64,000 nt of DNA from JAUJNH01 sp038253125 (GCA_038253125.1 JBBSHM010000001.1:67196-131195), one strand, 5' to 3'. Numbered from the stretch's first letter, positions 16,363 to 24,611 are shown. Notes: generated from the sequence alone by a model not told the origin. Made by a program: numbers and translations.

Positions 16363-17400
16363 TCAGCGCTCGGGACGCACGACAGCGGACGAGGTGCGGA
16401 AGAACGTCTCGACGTCCCGCTCCCAGCGGTAGCCGGGGGCTTCGCCGATCGTCCGGCGCAGGCGGGCGGCCTTGGCGTAGGAGTCGACGGCGCCGGCCGA
16501 GGTGAACGAATAGCGGAAGCCGGTGGAGGTGAGGCGGGAACGGTCGACGCCCCGTCCGTAGCGGAGCAGCGACAGGACCTCGGGCGGCAGGTCGATCAGA
16601 CGGTTGAAGGGCATGAGCAGGCGGTCGGCGGCGAAGGGCGGCAGGATCGGGGCGATGCGGCGGCCGCAGAGGGCGGCGCACTCGCTCCACGGCAGGTTCC
16701 CCTCGCCGGCCACGTTGAAGATCCCGGGGGTCTCCTGCTCCATCACGTGGAGGATGGCCCGCACCACGTCGTTCTCCTCCACGAACTGCAGGAGCGGGTC
16801 GAAGCCGGCGACGGCCGGGACGACGGGCAGGTCGAGCAGGCGCGAGAGCGGCGTTCGGATGTCGGGCCCCAGGACGTTGGCGAAGCGCAGCCGGCTGACG
16901 GTGACCTGCGGGTTGTCCTCAGCGAAGTCGGAGAGGTAGGCCTCGACCTCGAGCAGCGACCGCTCGACCTCGGTGCCCACCCGGGAGGTGCGGGCCGTCT
17001 CCTCACTGAACCAGGCGGGGTCGCGGTGGCCGGCCCCGTAGACCAACGACGACGACTTCACCACCAGGTGGCGCACCGAGGAGTCGGGGGCGCCGGCGGC
17101 GGCGAGCAGGTTCATGGTGCCGATGACGTTGATCTCGTGCAGGGCCCGGCTGCTGGAGCGGGTGGAGTCGACCACCAGGAACGTGTGGAGGATCGTGTCG
17201 ACCTTGGTGGCCCGAACCAGGCGGCTCAGGATCGAGTAGCTCTGGTCGGCCTTCACGTACTCGGTGCGCTCCAGCTCGACGGTGGGCTCTTCGGTGTCGA
17301 GGCCGACGATCACCTCCACCGTCGGGTCCTGCTCAAGGGCCTGGGCCACCCTTCCGCCCCAGAACGTGGAGAGCCCGGTGACCAGCACACGCCTGCCCAT
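16363..17400 (-). CDS. Atypical extended SDR / NAD-dependent epimerase-like protein
   Basis: This 345-aa Rossmann protein has an altered nucleotide-binding loop RVLVTGLSTFWGGRVA and the extended-SDR landmarks NVIGTMNLLAAA, VVKSSSLVYGAG, RFANVLGPDI and PGIFNVAGEGNLPWSE. The tyrosine of the YxxxK motif is present (VYGAGH) but the lysine is not, so classical epimerase or dehydrogenase chemistry is uncertain. The stop of the downstream acyltransferase-type gene and this start are about 100 nt apart on the same strand, and the two are probably co-transcribed. Such SDR-acyltransferase pairs suggest a lipid-related role, which is inference. Confidence 0.82.
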   Translation of the reverse strand: MGRRVLVTGLSTFWGGRVAQALEQDPTVEVIVGLDTEEPTVELERTEYVKADQSYSILSRLVRATKVDTILHTFLVVDSTRSSSRALHEINVIGTMNLLAAAGAPDSSVRHLVVKSSSLVYGAGHRDPAWFSEETARTSRVGTEVERSLLEVEAYLSDFAEDNPQVTVSRLRFANVLGPDIRTPLSRLLDLPVVPAVAGFDPLLQFVEENDVVRAILHVMEQETPGIFNVAGEGNLPWSECAALCGRRIAPILPPFAADRLLMPFNRLIDLPPEVLSLLRYGRGVDRSRLTSTGFRYSFTSAGAVDSYAKAARLRRTIGEAPGYRWERDVETFFRTSSAVVRPER

Positions 17401-17413
17401 CAGTCCCGCACCA

Positions 17414-18294
17414 TCAGCCGCGCCAGACCGAGCGACGCTCGGACAGCATGGTGTGGAGGGCCTCTTGGATGGAGACGCGGATGGCCTCGGCCTCGTCCAT
17501 GACCCGGCTCTTCGAGTAGCGCTCCTGGTCAGGCGGCACGTCGAAGCCGACCGGGTCGAGCACCTTCAGCTTGAACTTGGCCGGGAAGTAACCGACGAGG
17601 CCGAGCAGTGGACCCAGCAGCAGCATGTTGGCGGTGACGGGGAAGTAGGGCAGGCCCAGCGCCTTGGCCAGCGCCTTGGATCTCCACAGGGTCGGCATCG
17701 ACTCTTCGGCTCCGACCACGGCGATTGGGATCACCGGCACCCCGGCCCGCATGGCGATCTCGACGAACCCGCCCCGCCCGAAGCGGCGCAGCTGGTAGCG
17801 GGTGTCATAGGTCTTGGCCGTGGCCTTGGTGCCCTCGGGGAAGACCAGGACCAGCTCTTTGTCCTCGCGCAAGAGGCGGTAGGCGTTGTCGGGGTGAGCG
17901 GCGACGCCCCCCACCCGGCTCCAGATGGTCCCGACGACCGGCGTCTGGCGGAACAGGAAGTCGGCCAGGGTGTAGACGGGTCGCTTCAGCTCGGTCTCGA
18001 TGCCGTGGACGATCACCGGGGCATCCGACGGGATCGCCGCCGCGTGGTTGGCCACCAGCAGGGCGCCCCACTGGCCGGGATCTTCTCCAGGCCCTCCCAC
18101 TCGGCCCGGAACCAGTGGCTGTAGACCGGGTCGTAGAGCCGACGGCACAGGGCCCGGGCTCGCTCCGAGCGACCCCACGCATCCACGTCGGACAGGCGCG
18201 GGTCGGCCAGGGGCGCCACCTCGGGCAGGGCCGGCCGGGCCGGTACCAGCTCGGCTCCCGGCCCGACATCGACCGCCGGTCGGTTCACGGGCAC
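17414..18294 (-). CDS. Lysophospholipid acyltransferase-family protein (PlsC-like), frameshifted
   Basis: This PlsC-type acyltransferase probably acts in phospholipid synthesis at the membrane. The C-terminal ~220 residues show ALLVANHAAAIPSDA (His-x6-Asp catalytic motif of the actinobacterial form), LVFPEGTKA and IPIAVVGAEESMP. The expected N-terminus (MPVNRPAVDVGPG to EWEGLEKIPASG) lies in another frame starting at 18294. Inserting one base in the CCCC run at 18066-18069 joins the two parts cleanly. The longer frame opening at 18316 has an Arg/Gly-rich shadow composition and is not the true N-terminus. Either an assembly error or a real one-base deletion would explain it. Confidence 0.8.
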
Positions 18295-18474
18295 GAAGAA
18301 CGAGGGTACCGGCCATGCCCCCGCCTGATGCCCCCGCCCTCCCGGCCGAGGCCGCCGGCTTTCCGCTGACCGGCCCGTCCCGACGTCCTCTCGGCCGATG
18401 CCCTCACAGCGTTGTTCCCCTCAACGGCCGGCGCCGCGGTCGCTGTCACGGCCGACCCGTACCCTCAGAGCCTG

Positions 18475-18840
18475 ATGAAGGCATCGACTGACGAGCTGAG
18501 CGCCCCCGGCTTCGTGGCTGTGGCTCGTGCCGTGTCGGCGGTGGCCACCGCCCACGGGCTCCTGGTGCCGTCGTTCCGCTGCCCGCCCCGCACCCCGGGG
18601 GCTGAGCGGGCGATAAGCCGGTGGCCGGGCGGCGCCCGGGTCAGCGTCCGCCGGGCCGGGGTGGCCACGCCGAGCGTGGTCGAGTCGATGGTCGAGGGCG
18701 TGGTGGCGGCCAACGGCCTGGGCGGGGCGGCGGCCAAGGCCCTACGGCCCCGGCTCCGCTCGGCGGCGTGGGCGGCGCTCGACCGTCCCGAGCCCGAGAT
18801 CGCCCGCTCCCGGGCTGAGCCGAGCACATTCGCCGCCTAG
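18475..18840 (+). CDS. Conserved small hypothetical protein
   Basis: This 121-aa protein is of unknown function, Ala/Val/Arg-rich and probably alpha/beta. It has SAPGFVAVARAVSAVATAHGL near the N-terminus (residues 9-29), PSFRCPPRTPGAERAISRWP and VVESMVEGVVAANGL. The ATG at 18475 is preceded nine bases upstream by TACCCT (18460-18465), a TANNNT -10-like element, so the mRNA is probably leaderless. It is divergent from the acyltransferase gene and ends just before the tRNA. A competing minus-strand frame has a less natural composition. Confidence 0.55.
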   Translation: MKASTDELSAPGFVAVARAVSAVATAHGLLVPSFRCPPRTPGAERAISRWPGGARVSVRRAGVATPSVVESMVEGVVAANGLGGAAAKALRPRLRSAAWAALDRPEPEIARSRAEPSTFAA

Positions 18841-18879
18841 GCCACCGCCGGGCCCCGAGGGCGTAGCCTTGGCCCGTCG

Positions 18880-18954
18880 GCCCCCGTATCCCAACTGGTC
18901 AGAGGAGCGCCCCTTAAAAGGGCGTCAGTGTGGGTTCGAGCCCCACCGGGGGCA
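18880..18954 (+). tRNA. tRNA with UAA anticodon (nominally Leu, short variable loop)
   Basis: A 75-nt cloverleaf. Acceptor GCCCCCG/CGGGGGC (18880-18886 with 18947-18953), discriminator A18954. Three-pair D stem TCC/GGA. Anticodon stem CGCCC/GGGCG (18908-18912 with 18920-18924) around CTTAAAA, giving U33 and anticodon UAA at 18915-18917. A 5-nt variable region TCAGT, and T arm GTGGG-TTCGAGC-CCCAC. CCA is not encoded. UAA reads UUA (Leu), but canonical bacterial tRNA-Leu has a long variable arm, absent here. Identity from the anticodon is therefore provisional. Confidence 0.85.
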
Positions 18955-19093
18955 CTCTCTGAGACTGTATGCGTATACGCTTACGGTCTTCGGAGCTGTC
19001 GACGCGGGAGGCGGCTGTTGCGCGCCGAGCCGGGATCAGTGTCTTTAGGCGCCTTTAGTGGTCCTTGGGCGTGTACGTCTTCGTCCTGGCTGG

Positions 19094-20302
19094 TCAGGGC
19101 CGTCCGGCGAGGGTCATGCCTGACCACATGGCGCTGATCTTGACGACGTCGCCGCTGTGGGGGGCGGCGATCATCTGGCCGCCGCCGATGTAGATCCCGA
19201 CGTGGCCCAGGCCCGACTCGAAGACGAGGTCGCCGGGCTCGAGGGCCCCGAAGGGGATGTGGCGGACGGTGCCGTACTGGGCGGCGGCGTTGTGGGGGAG
19301 TGATACGCCGCCTGCGGCCCACGCTCGCATCGTCAGGCCGGAGCAGTCGAAGCTGTTGGGGCCGGCGGCGCCGTACACGTAGGGCTTGCCCAGCTGGGCC
19401 TGGGCGTAGGCCAGCGCGGCCTGGGCTCCCGAGGCGCTGGCCACGGGCGGCGGACGCGTGACGGGACCGGGCGCCACCGGCCCGGCCGCCGGGGCCGGCC
19501 TGCCGGGCGCGGCCGGCACTGCGGCCGCGGCCTTGGCGGGCGGCAAACCCACGCTGGCTGCGACCGGCCCGAGCTGGGCCCTGGCGCCGACAGGCGCGGC
19601 CGGAGGCGCCGCCGCCACCTTGCGCTGAGCGACGGCGATGCGAGCCTGGGCGTCGGTCGCAGCCTTGGCTTCCATGGCCGACTGCTCGGCGGTCACCAGA
19701 TCGGCCAGGTGCCCCTTCACCTGACCGAGGGTGTCCTGCAGCTTGGCTTCGGTGGTGGCCACGTTCTGCTTGGTCGAGGCGATGTCGGACACCGCAGCGT
19801 CGGCCGCCTTCTTGGCCGAGTCGAGCTGGGTGCGCTGGTGCGCTAGGTCGAGGCGGGCTGCCCGGGCACCGTCGAGTGCGTCGGTGCTGCGCCCGGCGAG
19901 GACCTGGATGTAGGAGGCCTTCAGGACGTTGCTCGACGGTGACCCGGCATGCGAACGGCCGGTGGTGTGCATGCCGCCGTCGACGTAGGAGCGGACGGCC
20001 AGGTTGCGGAGCTTGGCGTCGGCGACGGCGGCGTGTCCGGCGGCGGCATCAAGGGAGCGCTGCCCGACGGCCAGCCTGGCCGTGGCCTGCTCCTGGTTCA
20101 GGACGGCGCCGTCGTATCGCTCGGCCAGGGCGGAGTCCCGGCGCCCCAGCTCGTCGATCTGTACGGCGAGCTGATGGGCGTGGGCCTTCTCGTCGGCCAC
20201 CGGATCGGCGGCGGCCCCGGAGGTCGGCAGCCCCGCGAGCAGCAGCGCCACGCCGGCAGCCAATGCGGCAGCGCGCCTGTTCAAGCGGCAGCTGGCTCGC
20301 AC
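19094..20302 (-). CDS. Secreted NlpC/P60 peptidoglycan endopeptidase (RipA-like)
   Basis: This is a 402-aa cell-wall hydrolase that cleaves stem-peptide bonds. A signal peptide (RRAAALAAGVALLLAGLPTS) precedes a long coiled-coil region (~residues 35-235), a Pro/Ala-rich linker and a C-terminal NlpC/P60 domain (~290-402). Catalytic residues are Cys in NSFDCSGLTM, His in GLGHVGIYIG and His in AAPHSGDVV. The coiled coil is the kind that interacts with FtsEX or autoinhibits such enzymes. The start is GTG. A TAAGGT -10-like element lies ten bases upstream (20318-20313), so the mRNA may be leaderless. Confidence 0.92.
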   Translation of the reverse strand: MRASCRLNRRAAALAAGVALLLAGLPTSGAAADPVADEKAHAHQLAVQIDELGRRDSALAERYDGAVLNQEQATARLAVGQRSLDAAAGHAAVADAKLRNLAVRSYVDGGMHTTGRSHAGSPSSNVLKASYIQVLAGRSTDALDGARAARLDLAHQRTQLDSAKKAADAAVSDIASTKQNVATTEAKLQDTLGQVKGHLADLVTAEQSAMEAKAATDAQARIAVAQRKVAAAPPAAPVGARAQLGPVAASVGLPPAKAAAAVPAAPGRPAPAAGPVAPGPVTRPPPVASASGAQAALAYAQAQLGKPYVYGAAGPNSFDCSGLTMRAWAAGGVSLPHNAAAQYGTVRHIPFGALEPGDLVFESGLGHVGIYIGGGQMIAAPHSGDVVKISAMWSGMTLAGRP

Positions 20303-20356
20303 GAGGACATCACCTTAGGCCGCCGGGTCCGGCCTGTCACAGGCGGGGGCATGGCG

Positions 20357-20881
20357 TCAGGCGAACAGGCCGCTGGCGCCTGCTTCATGGGCGAGCAGGG
20401 CCTGCTTCACCGGGCTGCCCCACAGGAAGCCGCCGACCCCGCCGGTCGCCGGCACGACCCGGTGGCAGGGCACGAACAACGAGACCCGGTTCGTGGCGCA
20501 GCCCCGTCCGGCGGCCCGTACCGCAGCCGGTCGCCCGGCGGAGGCGGCCAGACCGGTGTAGGTGAGGGGCCGGCCGGCGGCGATCCTGCGCAGCGCGGCC
20601 CAGACGGCGCGCTGGAACTCCGAGCCCTCGACGGCGACGTCGACGTCGAGTGGGGCCTCGACATCGCCTTCGGCCCAGGCCAGCACCGCCTTTGACGCGG
20701 CGCCGGCGTCGGCCACGACCCTCACCTCGGCAGTCCGGTGACGGGGCCCCCGCAGCGCCGAGACCAGGGCCAGGTCATCGGTGAAGCCGGCGGCGCACAC
20801 CCCGTCAGCGCCGGTGATCAGCGTGACCGGCCCGGCGGGGGTGGGGTGAGTGGCGGCAAGCAGCGGCTCGGTGAGCGTCAT
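20357..20881 (-). CDS. ogt: Methylated-DNA-protein-cysteine S-methyltransferase
   Basis: This 174-aa suicide enzyme removes O6-alkyl groups from guanine. The acceptor-cysteine motif is NRVSLFVPCHRVVPATG, preceded by FQRAVWAALRRIAAGRPLTY, which forms the DNA-binding helices; GGFLWGSPVKQALLAHE closes the active-site domain. Its start overlaps the stop of the upstream Ada-AlkA gene (20878-20881), indicating one alkylation-repair operon. Confidence 0.93.
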   Translation of the reverse strand: MTLTEPLLAATHPTPAGPVTLITGADGVCAAGFTDDLALVSALRGPRHRTAEVRVVADAGAASKAVLAWAEGDVEAPLDVDVAVEGSEFQRAVWAALRRIAAGRPLTYTGLAASAGRPAAVRAAGRGCATNRVSLFVPCHRVVPATGGVGGFLWGSPVKQALLAHEAGASGLFA

Positions 20882-22521
20882 CGGGTCTCGTTTCGGTTGG
20901 TTGTGCCGCGCCTTTCCGAACTCCCGGGGTAGGCGCCACCGAGGGCGCGGCCTTCGGGAGGGCGCATGTTGGGAGGGCGGCCTTCGTGAGGGCGCGTGTC
21001 GGGAGGGCGGCTGTCGGGAGGGCGGCTGTTGGGATCAGATGTCGCCCGGCGCAGGGCCTTGTCCGGGCGGACACCGTTGGGCAGCCCGGGCTGCTGACGA
21101 CGCTGGGCCCAGAGGGCAAAGGCCACGTAGCTGCGCCATGGCCGCCACGCGTCGGATCGGGCCAGCAGGGCCCGGGTCTCGAGGCCGGTGAGACGGCGCA
21201 GGGTCAGGTCGGAGGCGGGGAAGGCGTCGGGGTCACCCCACGCCCGGGCGGCCACGATGGCTGCTGTCCACGGCCCGACGCCCGGCAGGTCGAGCAGGCG
21301 GCCCATGGCCTCGTCCCGGTCCGCGGCGGGCGACAGGTCGAGGTACCCGTCGGCCACGGCGATCGAAAGCGAGGCGATGGTGGCCGCCCGGGCGGTGGTG
21401 AGGCCGATCCTCGTGAGATCAGCCGATGCCAATGCCGCCGGGTCCGGGAAGCGGGCGAAGAGGCCGCCGTCAGGGTGTGCAAGCGGCGGGCCGAAGGCGC
21501 GCACGAGGCGGCCGGCGAGGGTGGTGGCACCGGCCACCGAGACCTGCTGGCCGAGCACGGTCCGCACAGCCGCCTCGAAGCCGTTGGCGGCGCCGGGCAG
21601 GCGGATGCCCGGGGTGGCCGCCAGGGCCGGGGCCAGGAGCGGATCGGCGCCCAGGACCTCGGCCACCGCCAGCGGGTCACAGTCGAGGTCGAAGAGGCGG
21701 CGGGCCAGCCCGACGAGCGGTCCGACGTGGCGAACGTCTTCCAGCCTCAGGTCGACGGTGAGCCCGGTGGCGTCGGGGGTGGCGGCCAGGACGCCGCCGT
21801 CCACAGTGCGCCGGTAGGTGCCGCCCACCACCTCCTCCACGCCCGGGGTGGCGTGGGCGGCCAGGAACGCCAGCACGGCCGAGCCGGCGAAGGGCAGGCG
21901 GGTGGCGAGCCGCAGCCGCAGGGCGCCGTGCCCGTCGCCCTGCGGGTCCGCTCGGCGCTGGCGCAGCAGCGACGGCGGCGAGCCGAATGCCGCGGCCATG
22001 GCGGCGTTGAAGCGACGGATGCTGGCGAAGCCGGCGGCGAAGGCGACCCGGGTGACGGGCAGGTCGGTCTGGTCGAGGAGCAGGCGGGCCAGGGCGAGTC
22101 GCCGGGTCGAGGAGACCTGGAGGGGGCCGGTCCCGAGCTCCTGGACGAACAGCCGCCGGAGTTGGCGCTCGCTGACGTGGAGGCGTCTGGCCAGGCCGGG
22201 GACCCCGCCGTCGGCGGCGGCGCCGTCGGCGATGAGCCGCACGGCCCGGGCCACCAGGTCGCCCCGGCGGTCCCAGCCCGGGTCACCGGGCGCCGACTCG
22301 GGTCGGCACCGCTTGCACGCCCGGAAGCCGGCTTCCTCGGCCGCCGCCGCGCAGGCGAAGAAGCGCACGCTGGTGGGCTTTGGCGTGCGGGCCGGGCACG
22401 ACGGCCGGCAGTAGATCCCGGTTGTCACGACGGCGGTGCAGAACCGCCCGTCGAAGCGGGCGTCGCGGGCCTTCACGGCGCGGTAGCAGGCCTCGTGGTC
22501 AGCGACGGCGGCGGCGGGCAC
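20878..22521 (-). CDS. Ada-AlkA fusion: methyl-sensor/AraC regulator with 3-methyladenine glycosylase II
   Basis: This 547-aa protein combines three parts. The N-terminus is an Ada metal-binding, phosphotriester-sensing domain with four cysteines (RFCTAVVTTGIYCRPSCPAR and CKRCRPE). An AraC-type helix-turn-helix follows (LARRLHVSERQLRRLF, VAFAAGFASIRRFNAA). The C-terminal half is an AlkA glycosylase with VRTVLGQQVSVAGATTLAGR, LPGVGPWTAAIVAARA and the catalytic Asp in PASDLTL. I chose the GTG at 22521 (VPAAAVADHEACYRAV); a longer start at 22626 adds an unlikely N-terminus. It likely senses methyl damage and activates its own operon. The C-terminus carries six pentapeptide repeats (see repeat). 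Confidence 0.9.
   Translation of the reverse strand: MPAAAVADHEACYRAVKARDARFDGRFCTAVVTTGIYCRPSCPARTPKPTSVRFFACAAAAEEAGFRACKRCRPESAPGDPGWDRRGDLVARAVRLIADGAAADGGVPGLARRLHVSERQLRRLFVQELGTGPLQVSSTRRLALARLLLDQTDLPVTRVAFAAGFASIRRFNAAMAAAFGSPPSLLRQRRADPQGDGHGALRLRLATRLPFAGSAVLAFLAAHATPGVEEVVGGTYRRTVDGGVLAATPDATGLTVDLRLEDVRHVGPLVGLARRLFDLDCDPLAVAEVLGADPLLAPALAATPGIRLPGAANGFEAAVRTVLGQQVSVAGATTLAGRLVRAFGPPLAHPDGGLFARFPDPAALASADLTRIGLTTARAATIASLSIAVADGYLDLSPAADRDEAMGRLLDLPGVGPWTAAIVAARAWGDPDAFPASDLTLRRLTGLETRALLARSDAWRPWRSYVAFALWAQRRQQPGLPNGVRPDKALRRATSDPNSRPPDSRPPDTRPHEGRPPNMRPPEGRALGGAYPGSSERRGTTNRNETR
20941..21030 (-). repeat. Tandem 15-nt repeat encoding pentapeptides in the Ada-AlkA tail
   Basis: Six imperfect copies of a 15-nt unit (plus-strand form GGGAGGGCGGCTGTC) lie end to end, with the two copies at 21001-21030 differing by one base. 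On the coding strand they give six five-residue units, for example DSRPP, DTRPH, EGRPP, NMRPP. The unit length keeps the frame, so copy-number change would be tolerated. Confidence 0.8.
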
Positions 22522-22632
22522 AGGACGATCGTCGCACGGCCCGATCGCTGGTGCTGGCCAGAATCGGCCATGGCGGTGGATCCAGGCAGTGACCGTCTCG
22601 CCATGTCTCGGGGCCGTCGTGCACACGGCGCA

Positions 22633-23232
22633 TCACGGGGCTCGAAGCGGTGGTGGGTCGGGGACCCAGCAGCCTTCCAGGTGGTCGTCGACGAAGCCGG
22701 CGGACTGGAGGTGGGCGTAGGCCACCGTGGGCCCGATGAAGCGGAAGCCTCGCCGCCGCATCTCTTTGGCCAGGGCGGTTGACTCGGGGGTGAGCGCCGG
22801 GTAGTCGTCGTCGGCCCCCAGGCGGCGGGGGCGGGGCGGCGGCGCAAATGAGCTGAAGAGACCGTCGAGGGTCTCGCCCGCCGCCCACATGTCAAGGGTG
22901 GCCCGGGCGTTGGTGATGGCGGCCTCGCACTTGGCCCGGTGGCGCACGATCCCGGCGTCGGCCAGCAGCCGGTCGAGCTCGGCGGGCCCGTAGGCCGCCA
23001 CCGTCTCGGGGTCGAACCCCTCGAAGGCCAGCTCGAAGGCCGGCCGCTTGCGCAGGATGGTGATCCATGACAGGCCGGCCTGGAAGCCTTCGAGGACGAG
23101 CAGGCCGTACAGCCGGCGGTCGTCGTGCAGCGGCCGCCCCCACTCGTGGTCGTGGTAGGCGACGTAGGTCGGGTCATCACCGCACCACCAGCAGCGGGCC
23201 CGGCCGTCGACACCGACCTCAACCGAACGCAC
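22633..23232 (-). CDS. tag: DNA-3-methyladenine glycosylase I
   Basis: This 199-aa Tag-family glycosylase removes 3-methyladenine from DNA. Diagnostic features are CWWCGDDPTYVAYHDHEWG (zinc ligands and active-site region), EGFQAGLSWITILRKRPAF and GFRFIGPTVAYAHLQSAGFVDDH (split at residues ~165-187). It lies 110 nt upstream of ada-alkA on the same strand, completing a three-gene alkylation-repair cluster. Its promoter region is shared with the divergent radical SAM gene, with only 19 nt between the starts. Confidence 0.95.
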   Translation of the reverse strand: MRSVEVGVDGRARCWWCGDDPTYVAYHDHEWGRPLHDDRRLYGLLVLEGFQAGLSWITILRKRPAFELAFEGFDPETVAAYGPAELDRLLADAGIVRHRAKCEAAITNARATLDMWAAGETLDGLFSSFAPPPRPRRLGADDDYPALTPESTALAKEMRRRGFRFIGPTVAYAHLQSAGFVDDHLEGCWVPDPPPLRAP

Positions 23233-23238
23233 GTTCGC

Positions 23239-23251
23239 TAGTCTAGGCGCG
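23239..23251 (+). promoter_or_regulatory. Leaderless -10 element for the radical SAM gene
   Basis: TAGTCT (23239-23244) matches TANNNT and ends seven bases before the ATG at 23252. No Shine-Dalgarno is present, and the whole tag/radical SAM divergent gap is only 19 nt. Confidence 0.45.
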
Positions 23252-24307
23252 ATGCGGTGGCAGATCCAGGCCGAAGAGCCTCAGCAGGCGCTGTTCGCCG
23301 ACGAGGCGCTGGTCGAGCGGCACGTGGGCTCCGGCGAGTTCCGGGGCATGGAGTTCCTCCACGTCAACGCCCGCACGGTGCTCAACCGGGTGGCTGGCGG
23401 CAGCCGCATGCCCTTCGAGTGGACGATCAACGCCTACCGGGGCTGCAGCCATGCCTGCTCGTACTGCTTCGCCCGGCCCACCCACGCCTACCTCGACCTC
23501 GGCATCGGCGAGGACTTCGACCGCAAGATCGTGGTGAAGGTGAACGCTGTCGAGCGGCTACGGGCCGAGCTGGCCAGCCCGAGGTGGGGCGGCCACCACA
23601 TCGCCATGGGCACCAACACCGACCCGTATCAGCGCTGCGAGGCGAAGTTCCACCTGTACCAGGGCATCCTCGGCGTCCTGGCCGAGCGGGCCAACCCGTT
23701 CAGCCTCCTCACCAAGTCGACGCTGGTCCTGCGGGACCTCGACCTCCTGCGGGCGGCGGCCGCCGTAACCGACGTGCGGGTGAACCTGTCGATCGGCACC
23801 CTCGACGAGGAGGTGTGGCGGGCCACCGAGCCGGGCGCCCCCCACCCGAGGCTCAGGATCGAGGCGGTCCGCCGCCTGAACGACGCAGGTGTGCCCTGCG
23901 GGGTGCTCGTGGCCCCGGTGATCCCCGGCCTGTCGGACGGCGAGGAGCAGCTGGACGAGGTCGTGCGGGCGGTGGTCGAGGCGGGTGCGGTCGGCGTGTC
24001 CAGCGTCGCCCTGCACCTGAAGCCGGGCACCAAGGACGTCTTCCTGGACCGGCTGGCGGAGAGCCACCCCGAGGCGGCGCCGGCCCTGGCCGCCCGCTAC
24101 GACGGCCGCGCCTACCTGCCCAAGTCCGACCAGCAGGAGCTGGCGGCCCGGGTCAGGCGCCTTGTGTCCCGCCACCGTGCCCGCAGCACCTCGAGCGCCC
24201 GCGCTCGCTTCGTCACCGGCCCGAAGCAGCAGGGCCTGGGACCGGGTCGCGAGCCGGCGCCGGCGGCAAAGGCGCCCCCGGACGTCCAGCTGGCCTTCTT
24301 CACCTGA
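23252..24307 (+). CDS. Rv2578c-family radical SAM protein
   Basis: This 351-aa radical SAM enzyme has the CxxxCxxC cluster CSHACSYCFARP (about residues 67-78) that binds a [4Fe-4S] centre and S-adenosylmethionine. It follows the Rv2578c / spore-photoproduct-lyase-like pattern: PFEWTINAYRGC, AMGTNTDPYQRCEAKFHLYQ, LLTKSTLVLRDLDLL, VALHLKPGTKD. The substrate is unknown. It sits head-to-head with tag and next to ada-alkA and ogt, so a role in nucleic-acid repair or modification is plausible but inferred. The C-terminal ~50 residues are low-complexity. Confidence 0.88.
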   Translation: MRWQIQAEEPQQALFADEALVERHVGSGEFRGMEFLHVNARTVLNRVAGGSRMPFEWTINAYRGCSHACSYCFARPTHAYLDLGIGEDFDRKIVVKVNAVERLRAELASPRWGGHHIAMGTNTDPYQRCEAKFHLYQGILGVLAERANPFSLLTKSTLVLRDLDLLRAAAAVTDVRVNLSIGTLDEEVWRATEPGAPHPRLRIEAVRRLNDAGVPCGVLVAPVIPGLSDGEEQLDEVVRAVVEAGAVGVSSVALHLKPGTKDVFLDRLAESHPEAAPALAARYDGRAYLPKSDQQELAARVRRLVSRHRARSTSSARARFVTGPKQQGLGPGREPAPAAKAPPDVQLAFFT

Positions 24308-24324
24308 GCCGCAGGAGTGCTCAG
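24304..24324. terminator. Possible bidirectional terminator hairpin
   Basis: CTGAGC (24304-24309) and GCTCAG (24319-24324) can pair across a 9-nt loop exactly between the convergent stops of the radical SAM and DUF3817 genes. The stem is short and there is no T-run. Confidence 0.3.
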
Positions 24325-24611
24325 GCCGAGGCGGTGACCGGCTGGTCGATCAGCTTGGCGTCGGCGATGAAGCCGCCGAAGGGGACGACGGCGCAGAGGA
24401 GAGTGAGCAGGGTGCGCTTGAGGCGCCACTTCTCGTCCGTGGCGACGAGGATCACCAGCGCTACGTAGGTGAGGAACAGCACGCCATGCACCGGGCCCAT
24501 CACCTTGACGCCGGCCTCGGTGTGGCCGGTCTCCTTGACCACGGTTGCGGCCAGCAGCACCAGGAAGCTGACCGCTTCGACGATGGCCACGATCTTCAGT
24601 GTGCTCTTCAC
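24321..24611 (-). CDS. DUF3817 integral membrane protein
   Basis: This 96-aa protein has three predicted membrane helices: KIVAIVEAVSFLVLLAATVV, GPVHGVLFLTYVALVILVA and LLTLLCAVVPFGGFIADAKL. The EAxSFLxLL and GPVHGxLFLxYV signatures are those of DUF3817 (YdzA-like), a family of small actinobacterial and bacillar membrane proteins of unknown role. The ATG start lies 144 nt from the divergent bldC-like gene. Confidence 0.85.
   Translation of the reverse strand: MKSTLKIVAIVEAVSFLVLLAATVVKETGHTEAGVKVMGPVHGVLFLTYVALVILVATDEKWRLKRTLLTLLCAVVPFGGFIADAKLIDQPVTASA

Noticed and set aside
18880..18954. tRNA-Lys (CUU or UUU) reading of the anticodon arm
   Set aside because: Shifting the loop to place CTT or TTT at 34-36 breaks the five-pair stem and removes U33; only UAA fits.
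22957..24468. Second plus-strand frame (from 23257) overlapping the radical SAM gene
   Set aside because: It is Arg/Gly/Pro-rich shadow sequence of the same strand; the radical SAM motifs are in the other frame.
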